Shown here one piece after another: positions 1-6,515 of a stretch of DNA of 8,278 bases. The notes under the pieces are model-generated. The model saw only the letters and a program-made list of their open reading frames with translations. It had not been told where the DNA came from and made no database searches. The DNA is taken from positions 1 to 8,278 of the forward strand of contig CADBMA010000030.1 in the NCBI GenBank assembly GCA_902795665.1, given 5' to 3'. Each line of letters begins with the position of its first letter. Position 1 is the stretch's first letter. The position numbers and the translations under genes are program-made. Source of the stretch: an uncultured Rhodospirillales bacterium. Its GTDB lineage: Bacteria > Pseudomonadota > Alphaproteobacteria > RF32 > CAG-239.

Positions 1-14
1 ACTGCCATCCCTCA

Positions 15-55
15 TTCGTCATTGCGAGGCGTGGTAACGCCGCGGCAATCCAGTC
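15..55. repeat. Dyad-symmetric intergenic repeat, probably dispersed
   Basis: This short stretch is much more GC-rich than its surroundings and folds into an interrupted hairpin: ATTGC (21-25) pairs with GCAAT (45-49), and GGCGT (28-32) pairs with ACGCC (37-41) around a four-base loop. The wording around it (a GTCATTGCGAGG-type start and a GCGGCAATCCAG-type end) resembles intergenic palindromic elements repeated in many bacterial genomes. That resemblance is from memory. Only one copy lies in the window, so repetition itself is not shown here. The element may extend left beyond the window edge and right towards about position 118, where the sequence still differs in character from the A-rich leader that follows. 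Confidence 0.55.
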
Positions 56-130
56 TTATAAAGAATCCTTACGTCCCCCTCTCAACAACCACCACTTGTG
101 ATGACAATGGGGAATACAAAACAAAAAACA

Positions 131-157
131 TTGCAGAAAACACAAAAAAAATATAAC
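131..157 (+). promoter_or_regulatory. Possible promoter of the sulfatase-family gene
   Basis: A good -10 like hexamer TATAAC (152-157) lies 19 bases before the start codon. The best -35 candidate, TTGCAG (131-136), is only 15 bases upstream of it, which is short for sigma-70, so the -35 assignment is weak. The region between the repeat and the gene is A-rich and contains no coding sequence that I trust. Confidence 0.3.
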
Positions 158-176
158 CTCACGCCAAAGGTAAAAA

Positions 177-1919
177 ATGAAAAAAATATTCAACGCCATA
201 TTAACTTTGTTAACGCTCCTGTCCGGTAGCATTGCCGCACTATGCGGAATAACCCTGTTTTTTTGGGGAAGAGCGCGAATTGACCACGTTTTTATATACG
301 CACTAACATTCGGCGATGTCGGCACCAGCCTAAAATTTGTTTTTGCAGTTTGGATATCTGTGGGCGCAATTTTGTTTGCAATATGCTTCAACTATTATAA
401 AAAATTTGCTTTTGTTGCACCGCTTATCGCAATAGCACTTTTGTCCTATACATTCAAACCAATCGAATACTGGCTCGGCGCAGAAGATATATCAACCTTA
501 TATGAAGATGAATATCAACCATACGCGCCATCAGCAGAATCCCCCAAACGCAATTTGATTATATTGTTTTTGGAATCAATGGAAAATGATTATCGCGATT
601 ATGACGGCAACGGCGGCAATCTACTGCCGGAACTATCCTCAATAGCCGACAAAAACCACTCATTTAGCAATTTTTATCAATTGGAATATACCAAAGCTAC
701 CATTTTAGGGCAGGTTTCAGCACTATGCGGAATGGTTTATAAAATAGAGCTCAAAGAATATAACTTGTCATCTATGCTAGACAACACGCTGTCCAACGCA
801 GTGTGCATTTCTGACGTGCTGTCAAAAGCAGGATATAATACATATTTCTTAAAAGGGGCATCGCTTGATTTTGCCATGACCGGAAAAATTATGGCTCAGC
901 ACGGATTTAGTGAACTGCAAGGGCTTTATGAACTCTCCGAACACGCAAGGGGCAACGAATGGGGGGTTAAGGACAGCCAGTTGTATGATGTATTCAAACA
1001 AAAAATTACCCATCTGGCAGCACAAAAAAAACCATTTTTGGCAGTAATGACCACACTTGATATGCATTATCCCAACGAATATTTGGATAAACAGTGCGAT
1101 AAAAAATTCGGTGACAAACGCGATATTGTAAAATGCGCCGATAAAATGGCGTCAGATTTTATCCGCTGGGTGCAAAAACAAGATTTTTATAAAAATACAA
1201 CCATTATAATAATGGGCGACCACATTTTTATTGGTAAAAACGACATCTATCCTCACAAGAAAGAACGCCGAATTTTTAACGCTGTTATCAATCCGATTAA
1301 AGGGCTTAACGCAAAACAACACCAATGGACAACCCTTGATATGGCGCCTACCATTATGGAGGCAATTGGATTTACAGCGCCGGCATTCGGTCTTGGGCGC
1401 TCACTATGGCAAAATGAGCCAACCTTATTCGAAAAATATGGCAAAAATCTTGATTTGGAATTTATAAAAAGCTCAGATTTTTATAAAAATATGAATCAGA
1501 CCAATAATAATACTAATCAAAAGTTTGAACAATTGCCGACCAATGTTGAACTAAGCGGCGAAAAAATTAAACCGTATGCTACGTTTTTTGAAAGCAAAGA
1601 TGACTTAAACGGCGCTGTGTGGGGCGATAAACTAAGCTTTTCTCTTGAAAATAAAAACAATATTTGTATCAAAATGAAGTTTTTACTGATAAAAACAAAA
1701 TCAACCGAAAAAGTGAAAGTGCTTCTTAATAACCAAAAATTTTCCGAATGGAAATTTATCAAATCTGAACAACCTCCCTTTGAAAGAAAAATCTGCTTAA
1801 ATAAACAAGATATCCCGGATGATGGAAAAATTGTACTTCAGTTTGTCAGAGAAATAAAGACTGCAAATTTGTTCAACTATACTTTAGGCTGGTTGAATAT
1901 AATTGCTCAAACGGAATAA
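177..1919 (+). CDS. Membrane-anchored sulfatase-fold transferase, LtaS/OpgB (MdoB) family
   Basis: The 580-residue protein probably transfers a phosphoglycerol-type (or related phospho-alcohol) group from a phospholipid to an envelope glycan or lipid, acting on the periplasmic face. Three hydrophobic segments at about residues 4-29, 53-72 and 76-93 form the membrane anchor. The catalytic domain (about 126-415) carries the family landmarks: E133 in LFLESME, the likely nucleophile T175 in the ATILGQVSALCG stretch, H297 in DMHYP, and D348-H349 in MGDH. These correspond to the metal-binding and catalytic positions of LtaS; the E-to-T spacing of 42 is close to that of LtaS. The segment DMAPTIMEAIGF followed by GLGRSL is typical of the OpgB side of the family. 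After an Asn-rich linker (about 438-448) comes a beta-looking C-terminal region (450-580) that I do not recognise. The ATG at 177 is preceded by AAAGG six bases upstream. The substrate cannot be read from sequence; a phosphoethanolamine transferase-like role is the alternative. It appears to be monocistronic. Confidence 0.85.
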   Translation: MKKIFNAILTLLTLLSGSIAALCGITLFFWGRARIDHVFIYALTFGDVGTSLKFVFAVWISVGAILFAICFNYYKKFAFVAPLIAIALLSYTFKPIEYWLGAEDISTLYEDEYQPYAPSAESPKRNLIILFLESMENDYRDYDGNGGNLLPELSSIADKNHSFSNFYQLEYTKATILGQVSALCGMVYKIELKEYNLSSMLDNTLSNAVCISDVLSKAGYNTYFLKGASLDFAMTGKIMAQHGFSELQGLYELSEHARGNEWGVKDSQLYDVFKQKITHLAAQKKPFLAVMTTLDMHYPNEYLDKQCDKKFGDKRDIVKCADKMASDFIRWVQKQDFYKNTTIIIMGDHIFIGKNDIYPHKKERRIFNAVINPIKGLNAKQHQWTTLDMAPTIMEAIGFTAPAFGLGRSLWQNEPTLFEKYGKNLDLEFIKSSDFYKNMNQTNNNTNQKFEQLPTNVELSGEKIKPYATFFESKDDLNGAVWGDKLSFSLENKNNICIKMKFLLIKTKSTEKVKVLLNNQKFSEWKFIKSEQPPFERKICLNKQDIPDDGKIVLQFVREIKTANLFNYTLGWLNIIAQTE

Positions 1920-1944
1920 AACTCCCCCAAACTGCCGTTTTATA
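1909..1944 (+). terminator. Weak possible terminator after the sulfatase-family gene
   Basis: AAACGG (1909-1914, across the end of the gene) can pair with CCGTTT (1935-1940) around a 20-base loop, followed by an AT-rich stretch with several T runs. The stem is only six pairs and the loop is long, so this is a marginal intrinsic terminator. Confidence 0.25.
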
Positions 1945-2069
1945 ATTTTGTATATTTTTTTAGTTTATTTAGACAAAAAATGTTGATTTTGGATTAAAAA
2001 TGTGTTACCTATCTTTTGTGCGCAATATTTACAAACAAGACTTGCTTTTCAAAGAAAGATAAAATCAAT

Positions 2070-3725
2070 ATGATATACAACAAAAAAGAGTATAAAGCAT
2101 ATATTCGCAGTTTGTTTACAAACGGCTCGGTTGCTGAGTTTGAGCAATACGAATCTGAGATGAAAGATTCGGATAACCGCCGCAAAATGCTGCGAAAATC
2201 AATCACAGAGATGATTACTCGAATTAAAACCGAGCAAGATCAGACCATATTGGCACAACTTTCCGATTCTTTGGAGCAAATGCGCCGCGAACGTGCCGAA
2301 ACTGTTCCACACAATCAATTATTGCTATCCCGCTTTAGCGTGCTGAGTGACGGCGCCAAAAAATATGCCTGCGCATCTGCATTGCTAAATAAATATCTTA
2401 CTCTTGAGCTGGTCAAACATAATCCGCTGCAATTTCCAACAATGGAAAACGGCGATATCATTGTCGATATCATCCGCCTTAAAGAAAGCCATTTGCACAA
2501 GCTGGCAACCTCTGTCTGTGACTTTATACACAATTATATGAAGGAAGAAGCTCAAAAAGTTACTCATGCCAACTATTTTTTGGATATCTATACCTCCGTT
2601 CCCACAATCTATGATCTTAGCTGCAGCATAGATAAATATTATAACAAAACACACGAAAGCAAGAATGATTATATTGCCAGCCACCAAGGAGTGCAGGTTG
2701 TTGAGCGCTACCCCCAAGATAAATTAATGCTGGTTCGCATGAAATCGCCCCAAGCCCTCGAATTTGAAAGCAATAACATGGGAAATTGCATTAAACGTGA
2801 CCGTTATGCTGAAAAATTAAATACCACGGCAGAATACTATTCTTTGCGTAGTTATGAACAGGGCAAACCATCGTATCCTTTTGTTACAATGTATTTTGAT
2901 AATAAAAAATTGGTCGAAGTTGTTGGCAAGGCTAACTATGCTGTTTCGGGCATGGACCGAGTTAATATTATCCGCTCTTATTTGCGCCGCCGCTTCAATT
3001 TGAAAAATGATACCGAGTTAATGAATAATCAGGATGCTTTTAGCCCTGAAGATCGGCGCTGTGTCGTAGCTAAGCGTAACCTCGGATTTGTATCTGATAA
3101 AAATGGTCAATATCACGACATTTATAATATGCCCCAAGATTGCGAGGTGCATTTTGATACATTGCCGGTTGCCGCCAATAACTTAAGCTGCATTAACAAA
3201 GAAAAAATCACAGTCGACAATTTGTGGCTGCAAGGTAATTATATGTCCAAACTATGTGAGCAAATAAATTCTTTTGCACATATTGATACTTTAACATTTG
3301 CTTCCAGATTTAATTTTGGTACCACAGATGTTTTAGATTTATCATCGTTGAAAGGAATTAAAAACCTCTCTCTTTCTAATGTGAATTTGCGCAAAATTCA
3401 AAAAATTATCTTTCCTAAAGATATTGAGAGCTTGCAAATTGGTTCAGTCGATTTTAGCAATATTGCAAATCTTGACCTCAGGCATTGCAACAAACTGCGC
3501 AGCGTTGTACTGCGTAACTCCGATTTGCGCAAAACATCAGCCATTCATATGCCTACATCTATAGAGACAATTGACTGCTCTTATGTCAAAACTTCTCCAC
3601 AAATGGCTGCACGCTTAACACGTATGCAAACCATACTCAAGTACAAAAAAACAATATTCTTATCTTTAAGAAACAAAAATTGGATAAAATCACTCAAAAA
3701 TCATTTTCATCATCAAGAGCGATAA
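2070..3725 (+). CDS. PcfJ-like domain protein with C-terminal leucine-rich-repeat-like region
   Basis: No established function can be assigned. From the ATG at 2070 it encodes 551 residues. A TTG 18 codons upstream (2016) is also in frame, but the ATG is preferred because it is followed by a normal hydrophilic N-terminus and has a weak purine-rich AAAGAAAG upstream. Residues 1-80 are charged and helical, probably partly coiled coil. Residues about 205-310 resemble the PcfJ family (named after a pCF10 conjugative-plasmid protein of unknown function): an MGNCIK motif with C240, then YSLRSYE, a beta strand with FVTMYFD, and VVGKANY with G286, K287 and N289. From about 379 to 515 there are irregular 22-24 residue units with leucines in the LRR rhythm, for example GIKNLSLSNVNLRKI, DIESLQIGSVDFSNI and KLRSVVLRNSDLRKT. 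The tail is strongly basic. No signal peptide or membrane segment is seen, so it is probably cytoplasmic. It stands alone between a monocistronic gene and a convergent operon. Confidence 0.7.
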   Translation: MIYNKKEYKAYIRSLFTNGSVAEFEQYESEMKDSDNRRKMLRKSITEMITRIKTEQDQTILAQLSDSLEQMRRERAETVPHNQLLLSRFSVLSDGAKKYACASALLNKYLTLELVKHNPLQFPTMENGDIIVDIIRLKESHLHKLATSVCDFIHNYMKEEAQKVTHANYFLDIYTSVPTIYDLSCSIDKYYNKTHESKNDYIASHQGVQVVERYPQDKLMLVRMKSPQALEFESNNMGNCIKRDRYAEKLNTTAEYYSLRSYEQGKPSYPFVTMYFDNKKLVEVVGKANYAVSGMDRVNIIRSYLRRRFNLKNDTELMNNQDAFSPEDRRCVVAKRNLGFVSDKNGQYHDIYNMPQDCEVHFDTLPVAANNLSCINKEKITVDNLWLQGNYMSKLCEQINSFAHIDTLTFASRFNFGTTDVLDLSSLKGIKNLSLSNVNLRKIQKIIFPKDIESLQIGSVDFSNIANLDLRHCNKLRSVVLRNSDLRKTSAIHMPTSIETIDCSYVKTSPQMAARLTRMQTILKYKKTIFLSLRNKNWIKSLKNHFHHQER

Positions 3726-3768
3726 TCTGCGTATAGTTTGAGATTGCGTTACAGAGTTGCAAATTGAG

Positions 3769-3792
3769 AATATGCCTATCAGGCATATTTTT
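3769..3792 (+). terminator. Intrinsic terminator of the PcfJ/LRR gene, overlapping the convergent gene's end
   Basis: AATATGCCT (3769-3777) and AGGCATATT (3781-3789) form a perfect nine-pair stem with a three-base loop, and a run of five T covers 3788-3792 on the plus strand. This fits termination of the gene ending at 3725. The minus-strand gene's last codons and its TGA stop (3781-3779) lie inside the hairpin. In the minus direction there is no good T tract after the stem, so termination there is less certain. Confidence 0.7.
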
Positions 3793-4072
3793 CATGCTTT
3801 ATATCCACGACATAATCAAAAATTGTTAAATTACTGTCCCAATCAGCCTCAATGACAATTGCTTTGGCAGCACTGCTTAACAAGGGAATTATTTGTGGAT
3901 TGAGATTGTCCAGCAATATCACATCATGAGAGTGACGATACAAAAAAGCATGATCACCGCCATCATACAGCAAATACGAATTGACCGGCTCCCCTTTTTG
4001 CGGTTGAAGCAAAATAACCACCTTTCCATTTTCAGCGGATACAATTATTTTATATTTTTCAGCGTGTTGCAT
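3779..4072 (-). CDS. Unrecognised 97-residue protein, second gene of a two-gene operon
   Basis: I do not recognise this protein. It is small, soluble-looking and mildly acidic. It has alternating hydrophobic stretches that suggest beta strands (KIIVSAENGKVVILLQP near residues 7-24, then SYLLYDG and DVILLDN) and a likely helix around LLSSAAKAIV. No signal peptide or membrane segment is visible. Its ATG overlaps the stop of the upstream gene as TAATG, sharing one base, and no Shine-Dalgarno precedes it. Translation therefore probably depends on re-initiation by ribosomes finishing the upstream gene, which argues that the two products are made together and may act together. Its final codons form one arm of the hairpin shared with the convergent PcfJ/LRR gene. 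The one-base coupling and the uninterrupted frame support a real gene despite the lack of homology. Confidence 0.65.
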   Translation of the reverse strand: MQHAEKYKIIVSAENGKVVILLQPQKGEPVNSYLLYDGGDHAFLYRHSHDVILLDNLNPQIIPLLSSAAKAIVIEADWDSNLTIFDYVVDIKHEKYA

Positions 4073-4359
4073 TATAAGCGGCTTTTGACTTGACTTGCGG
4101 CAACATTGATAGCTGAAGATGCAATATCTCCGACCTTATTTACAACAGCTTTTGCTGCTTTTTGTGATTGCTCAAGCATAAAATCACCAACAGCGTGGCC
4201 GCCTTTATATCCTGAAAATTCATCAGCAAGATTCGTAACTTCTTTCATTCCGGCGCCAACTAGTCCAATTCCGCATCCGGCAACAAACACTGCACCCTTA
4301 ACGCCATAATCCGCCAAAGTGGAAACAACATCAACACTTTTTTTAGCAACATCTGCCAT
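4072..4359 (-). CDS. Unrecognised 95-residue glycine-zipper-like small protein
   Basis: I do not recognise this protein. I chose the ATG at 4359 because GAGG lies nine bases upstream; a longer reading from a TTG at 4374 would place that site inside the coding sequence. An N-terminal amphipathic helix (1-17) precedes a Gly/Ala/Val-rich hydrophobic stretch at about 19-38 (G19, G22, G28, G30, G32, G35, G37) and a second Gly pattern G50, G54, G58. A long alanine-rich amphipathic helix (62-93) follows. Such glycine spacing is common in helices that pack tightly in or on membranes, so membrane association or oligomerisation is plausible, but this is inference. It is the first gene of the operon, preceded by a near-consensus promoter, so it is probably well expressed. 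A bacteriocin-like, toxin-like or envelope-associated role would all fit; none is supported directly. Confidence 0.7.
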   Translation of the reverse strand: MADVAKKSVDVVSTLADYGVKGAVFVAGCGIGLVGAGMKEVTNLADEFSGYKGGHAVGDFMLEQSQKAAKAVVNKVGDIASSAINVAASQVKSRL

Positions 4360-4368
4360 ATCAACAAT

Positions 4369-4372
4369 CCTC
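4369..4372 (-). promoter_or_regulatory. Ribosome-binding site that sets the start of the glycine-rich small gene
   Basis: On the minus strand this reads GAGG, nine bases before the ATG at 4359-4357. It excludes the alternative TTG start at 4374, which overlaps it. Confidence 0.65.
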
Positions 4373-4391
4373 AACTTATTAAACTACGCCG

Positions 4392-4420
4392 ATTATATCA
4401 CCTTTTGTCATTGCGGTCAA
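4392..4420 (-). promoter_or_regulatory. Strong sigma-70-type promoter of the two-gene minus-strand operon
   Basis: Read on the minus strand, a -35 TTGACC (4420-4415) is followed after exactly 17 bases by a perfect -10 TATAAT (4397-4392). Transcription should start near 4385, giving a leader of about 25 bases that carries the GAGG ribosome-binding site. This is the best promoter match in the window. Confidence 0.8.
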
Positions 4421-4438
4421 GGCTATTATTTTACGCAT

Positions 4439-4456
4439 TTATACACATTATACACA
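4439..4456 (+). promoter_or_regulatory. Two abutting DnaA-box-like 9-mers upstream of dnaB
   Basis: TTATACACA occurs at 4439-4447 and again, identical and with no spacer, at 4448-4456. Both copies match the consensus TTWTNCACA for the initiator protein DnaA. They lie about 90 bases before the dnaB start codon and about 20 bases upstream of the -35 of the divergent promoter. DnaA could regulate either or both transcription units; this is inference. The number of boxes is too small to call an origin of replication. Confidence 0.5.
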
Positions 4457-4477
4457 GACAGGTTATAAAAATAGACT

Positions 4478-4505
4478 TTGAAAATAAAATTTTGTTTGCT
4501 ACAAA
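4478..4505 (+). promoter_or_regulatory. Likely dnaB promoter
   Basis: TTGAAA (4478-4483) and TACAAA (4500-4505) are separated by 16 bases, and a TG one base before the -10 (4497-4498) makes it an extended -10 element. Transcription would start near 4512. The tandem DnaA-box-like 9-mers would then lie about 55-75 bases upstream of the start site, a position typical for an activator. Confidence 0.4.
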
Positions 4506-4530
4506 GATGGCAAATGATTTCAGAATACAA

Positions 4531-4536
4531 AAGAGG
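4531..4536 (+). promoter_or_regulatory. Ribosome-binding site fixing the dnaB start
   Basis: AAGAGG lies nine bases before the ATG at 4546. The open frame continues upstream to 4405, but that extra stretch has no family resemblance and contains the DnaA-box-like repeats, so the start at 4546 is chosen. Confidence 0.75.
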
Positions 4537-4545
4537 AATTTGACT

Positions 4546-6006
4546 ATGGAAAAAATTGAGGCGGCGGCATTACCGCATAATATTGAAGCAGAACAGGCCT
4601 TACTGGGAGCGCTATTGGCCAATAATAAGGCGTTCGAGTCGATATCCGATTATCTGAAACCCAATCATTTTGCTGATGCCGTTCATGCCAAAATTTACGA
4701 AGTTATTTCTAAACTCATTTTGCGCGAGCACGCGGCCGACGTAATTATGCTCAAGAGATATTTTGAGCAGCAGGGAACCCTAAACGATGTCGGAGGATAT
4801 CAATATTTGATAAAACTGGCCGAAAGCGCTTCTCCCCTAACCAATCCTGAATTTTATGCTCAATATATTTACGAGCAATATCTTCGCCGTGAGCTGATTG
4901 CCACCGGATATGAAATCATTAATCATGCCATGAAAGAAGATATTGAAACAACAGTCAATGACCAAATAGAAGAGGCCGAAAAAAGACTCTATGATTTATC
5001 AGACAAAGGTGATGCCGGCCGCGGTTTTATTGATTTTACTCAGGCTCTGACATATTCGTTGGGAACAATTGAAAAAGCATACCAAAATGAGGGAAAAATC
5101 TCAGGAATTTCTACCGGTCTTGATGATTTGGATAAGAGCACCGGAGGACTAAACGATTCTGACCTTATTGTTTTAGCCGGTCGTCCGGCAATGGGCAAGA
5201 CCGCATTGGCCACCAATATTGCTTATAATGTAGCAGAACTTATGAGCAGATCTCAAAATATTGACGCAAACAAGCGCGGAGTGGCATTTTTTTCACTGGA
5301 AATGTCTGCCGACCAGCTGGCAACACGTATTTTGTCCTCAACCGCAGGCATTTCTTCGCAAAGAATGCACAATGGCAATATTGACAATGGTGAATATGAC
5401 CGCATTGCCGAAGTGGCGCGCTCTTTAGAAAAAATGCCACTGTACATTGATGATACCCCCGGACTTACAATTAATGCAATCCGCAATCGGGCTCGCCGCC
5501 TAAAAAGAACTAAAGGCTTAGGCTTGATTGTTATTGACTATATTCAACTGATTACCGGCAGCAGCAAACGCGGTGAAGCCAATCGTGTGCAAGAATTATC
5601 CGAAATTTCTCGCGGATTGAAAATTATGGCCAAAGAATTAGAGGTTCCGGTTATTGCATTATCACAGCTAAACCGCGGAGTTGAGCAACGTGAAGACAAA
5701 CGTCCGGTAATGTCAGACTTGCGCGAATCCGGATCCATTGAGCAAGATGCTGATATAGTTCTTTTTGTTTATCGCGAAAATTATTATATTGAGCATGAAA
5801 AACCCAAAGAAACCGATAAAAATTATACTCCTGAAAAATTGGAAAAATGGGAGCAAAAAATGCGGGCAACTAAATATCTTGCTCAGGTTATTATCGGCAA
5901 ACATCGTCACGGCCCAACATCAACTGTTGATTTGTCATGGAATGGTGAGTTTGCGCAATTTGGCAATTTTATCCGCGACGAAAGACTACCGGAACAGATA
6001 GGCTGA
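4546..6006 (+). CDS. dnaB: Replicative DNA helicase DnaB
   Basis: The 486-residue protein is the hexameric 5'-3' helicase that unwinds DNA at the replication fork and works with the primase DnaG. The N-terminal domain begins with the family opening LPHNIEAEQALLGALL and covers roughly residues 1-120; a linker then leads to the RecA-like motor from about 190. Walker A is GRPAMGKT (212-219, with K218 and T219) and Walker B ends in D331 of LIVIDYIQL. SQLNRGVEQR and SDLRESGSIEQDAD are the conserved late motifs, and K452/R454 in KHRHGP are the likely arginine-finger region. A charged insert (about 411-446) precedes KHRHGP; I associate this with alphaproteobacterial DnaB. No intein is present. Length is normal for the group. 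The start at 4546 is supported by AAGAGG and homology. It probably leads an operon with the next two genes, the first starting two bases after its stop. Confidence 0.97.
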   Translation: MEKIEAAALPHNIEAEQALLGALLANNKAFESISDYLKPNHFADAVHAKIYEVISKLILREHAADVIMLKRYFEQQGTLNDVGGYQYLIKLAESASPLTNPEFYAQYIYEQYLRRELIATGYEIINHAMKEDIETTVNDQIEEAEKRLYDLSDKGDAGRGFIDFTQALTYSLGTIEKAYQNEGKISGISTGLDDLDKSTGGLNDSDLIVLAGRPAMGKTALATNIAYNVAELMSRSQNIDANKRGVAFFSLEMSADQLATRILSSTAGISSQRMHNGNIDNGEYDRIAEVARSLEKMPLYIDDTPGLTINAIRNRARRLKRTKGLGLIVIDYIQLITGSSKRGEANRVQELSEISRGLKIMAKELEVPVIALSQLNRGVEQREDKRPVMSDLRESGSIEQDADIVLFVYRENYYIEHEKPKETDKNYTPEKLEKWEQKMRATKYLAQVIIGKHRHGPTSTVDLSWNGEFAQFGNFIRDERLPEQIG

Positions 6007-6008
6007 CA

Positions 6009-6515
6009 ATGAACGATAAAAAACACTATACAATTGTAATTAGCAATACTTTTCACCAAAACGAAAATATGGTCGATGCTAAATTTTGGGAAAAGAAAAA
6101 ACTCTCCGAAATGACTCCCCAAGAATGGGAGTTGCTTTGCGACGGTTGCGGCAAATGCTGCCTTAACAAACTGGATATTAACGGTAAAATATACTTTACT
6201 TGTGTTAAATGCCGATTTTTGGATAGTAAGAGCTGTCTTTGCCGTATTTATGAAAATCGGTTTTCCAAGGTTCCCGACTGCCGCAGTGTCAATCTGGCGG
6301 CGATTAAAGAGAGACCGCGCTGGTTGCCGAAAACTTGCGCATATTGGTTGCTGGAAAATGGACAGCCGTTACCCGAATGGCACCCCCTCGTCAGCGGGGA
6401 TAAAAATAGCGTACACGAAGCTCATCAATCAGTTCGCGAGCGTTTGTTGATTTCAGAAACGGAAGTTAAAGATGATGAATATGAAAATTACATTGTTAAC
6501 TGGCCGGACGTTTGA
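6009..6515 (+). CDS. YcgN/UPF0260-family cysteine-cluster protein
   Basis: This is a small cytoplasmic protein of the YcgN (UPF0260, YkgJ-type Fe-S/zinc cluster) family; its biochemical role is not established. From 6009 it is 168 residues. The family pattern is clear: FWEKKKLSEMTPQEWELLCDGCGKCC (split at residues 26-51, with C44, C47, C50 and C51), then CVKCRFLD (C65, C68), C76 and C78, VPDC (C91), TCAYWLL (C110), and LPEWHPLVSGD followed by VHEA. The cysteines probably bind a metal or Fe-S cluster. C65 sits where E. coli YcgN, as I recall it, has a non-cysteine residue. The N-terminus is about 15-20 residues longer than usual; an alternative ATG at 6069 would give 148 residues and a more typical length, but it has no good ribosome-binding site. 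The 6009 start lies two bases after the dnaB stop, with AGG nearby, suggesting translational coupling. Confidence 0.9.
   Translation: MNDKKHYTIVISNTFHQNENMVDAKFWEKKKLSEMTPQEWELLCDGCGKCCLNKLDINGKIYFTCVKCRFLDSKSCLCRIYENRFSKVPDCRSVNLAAIKERPRWLPKTCAYWLLENGQPLPEWHPLVSGDKNSVHEAHQSVRERLLISETEVKDDEYENYIVNWPDV

Noticed and set aside
56..391. Minus-strand open frame of 111 codons
   Set aside because: It runs antisense across the start of the sulfatase-family gene and into the repeat region, with low-complexity composition and no recognisable motif.
2016..2069. TTG start extending the PcfJ/LRR protein by 18 residues
   Set aside because: The ATG at 2070 is a stronger start and no ribosome-binding site precedes the TTG.
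4439..4510. Origin of replication near the DnaA-box-like pair
   Set aside because: Only two boxes are present and there is no long AT-rich unwinding element or usual origin neighbour gene; regulation of dnaB is a simpler reading.
4405..4545. Longer dnaB reading starting at 4405
   Set aside because: The extra 47 residues have no resemblance to DnaB, cover the DnaA-box-like repeats and the likely promoter, and the ATG at 4546 has a good ribosome-binding site.
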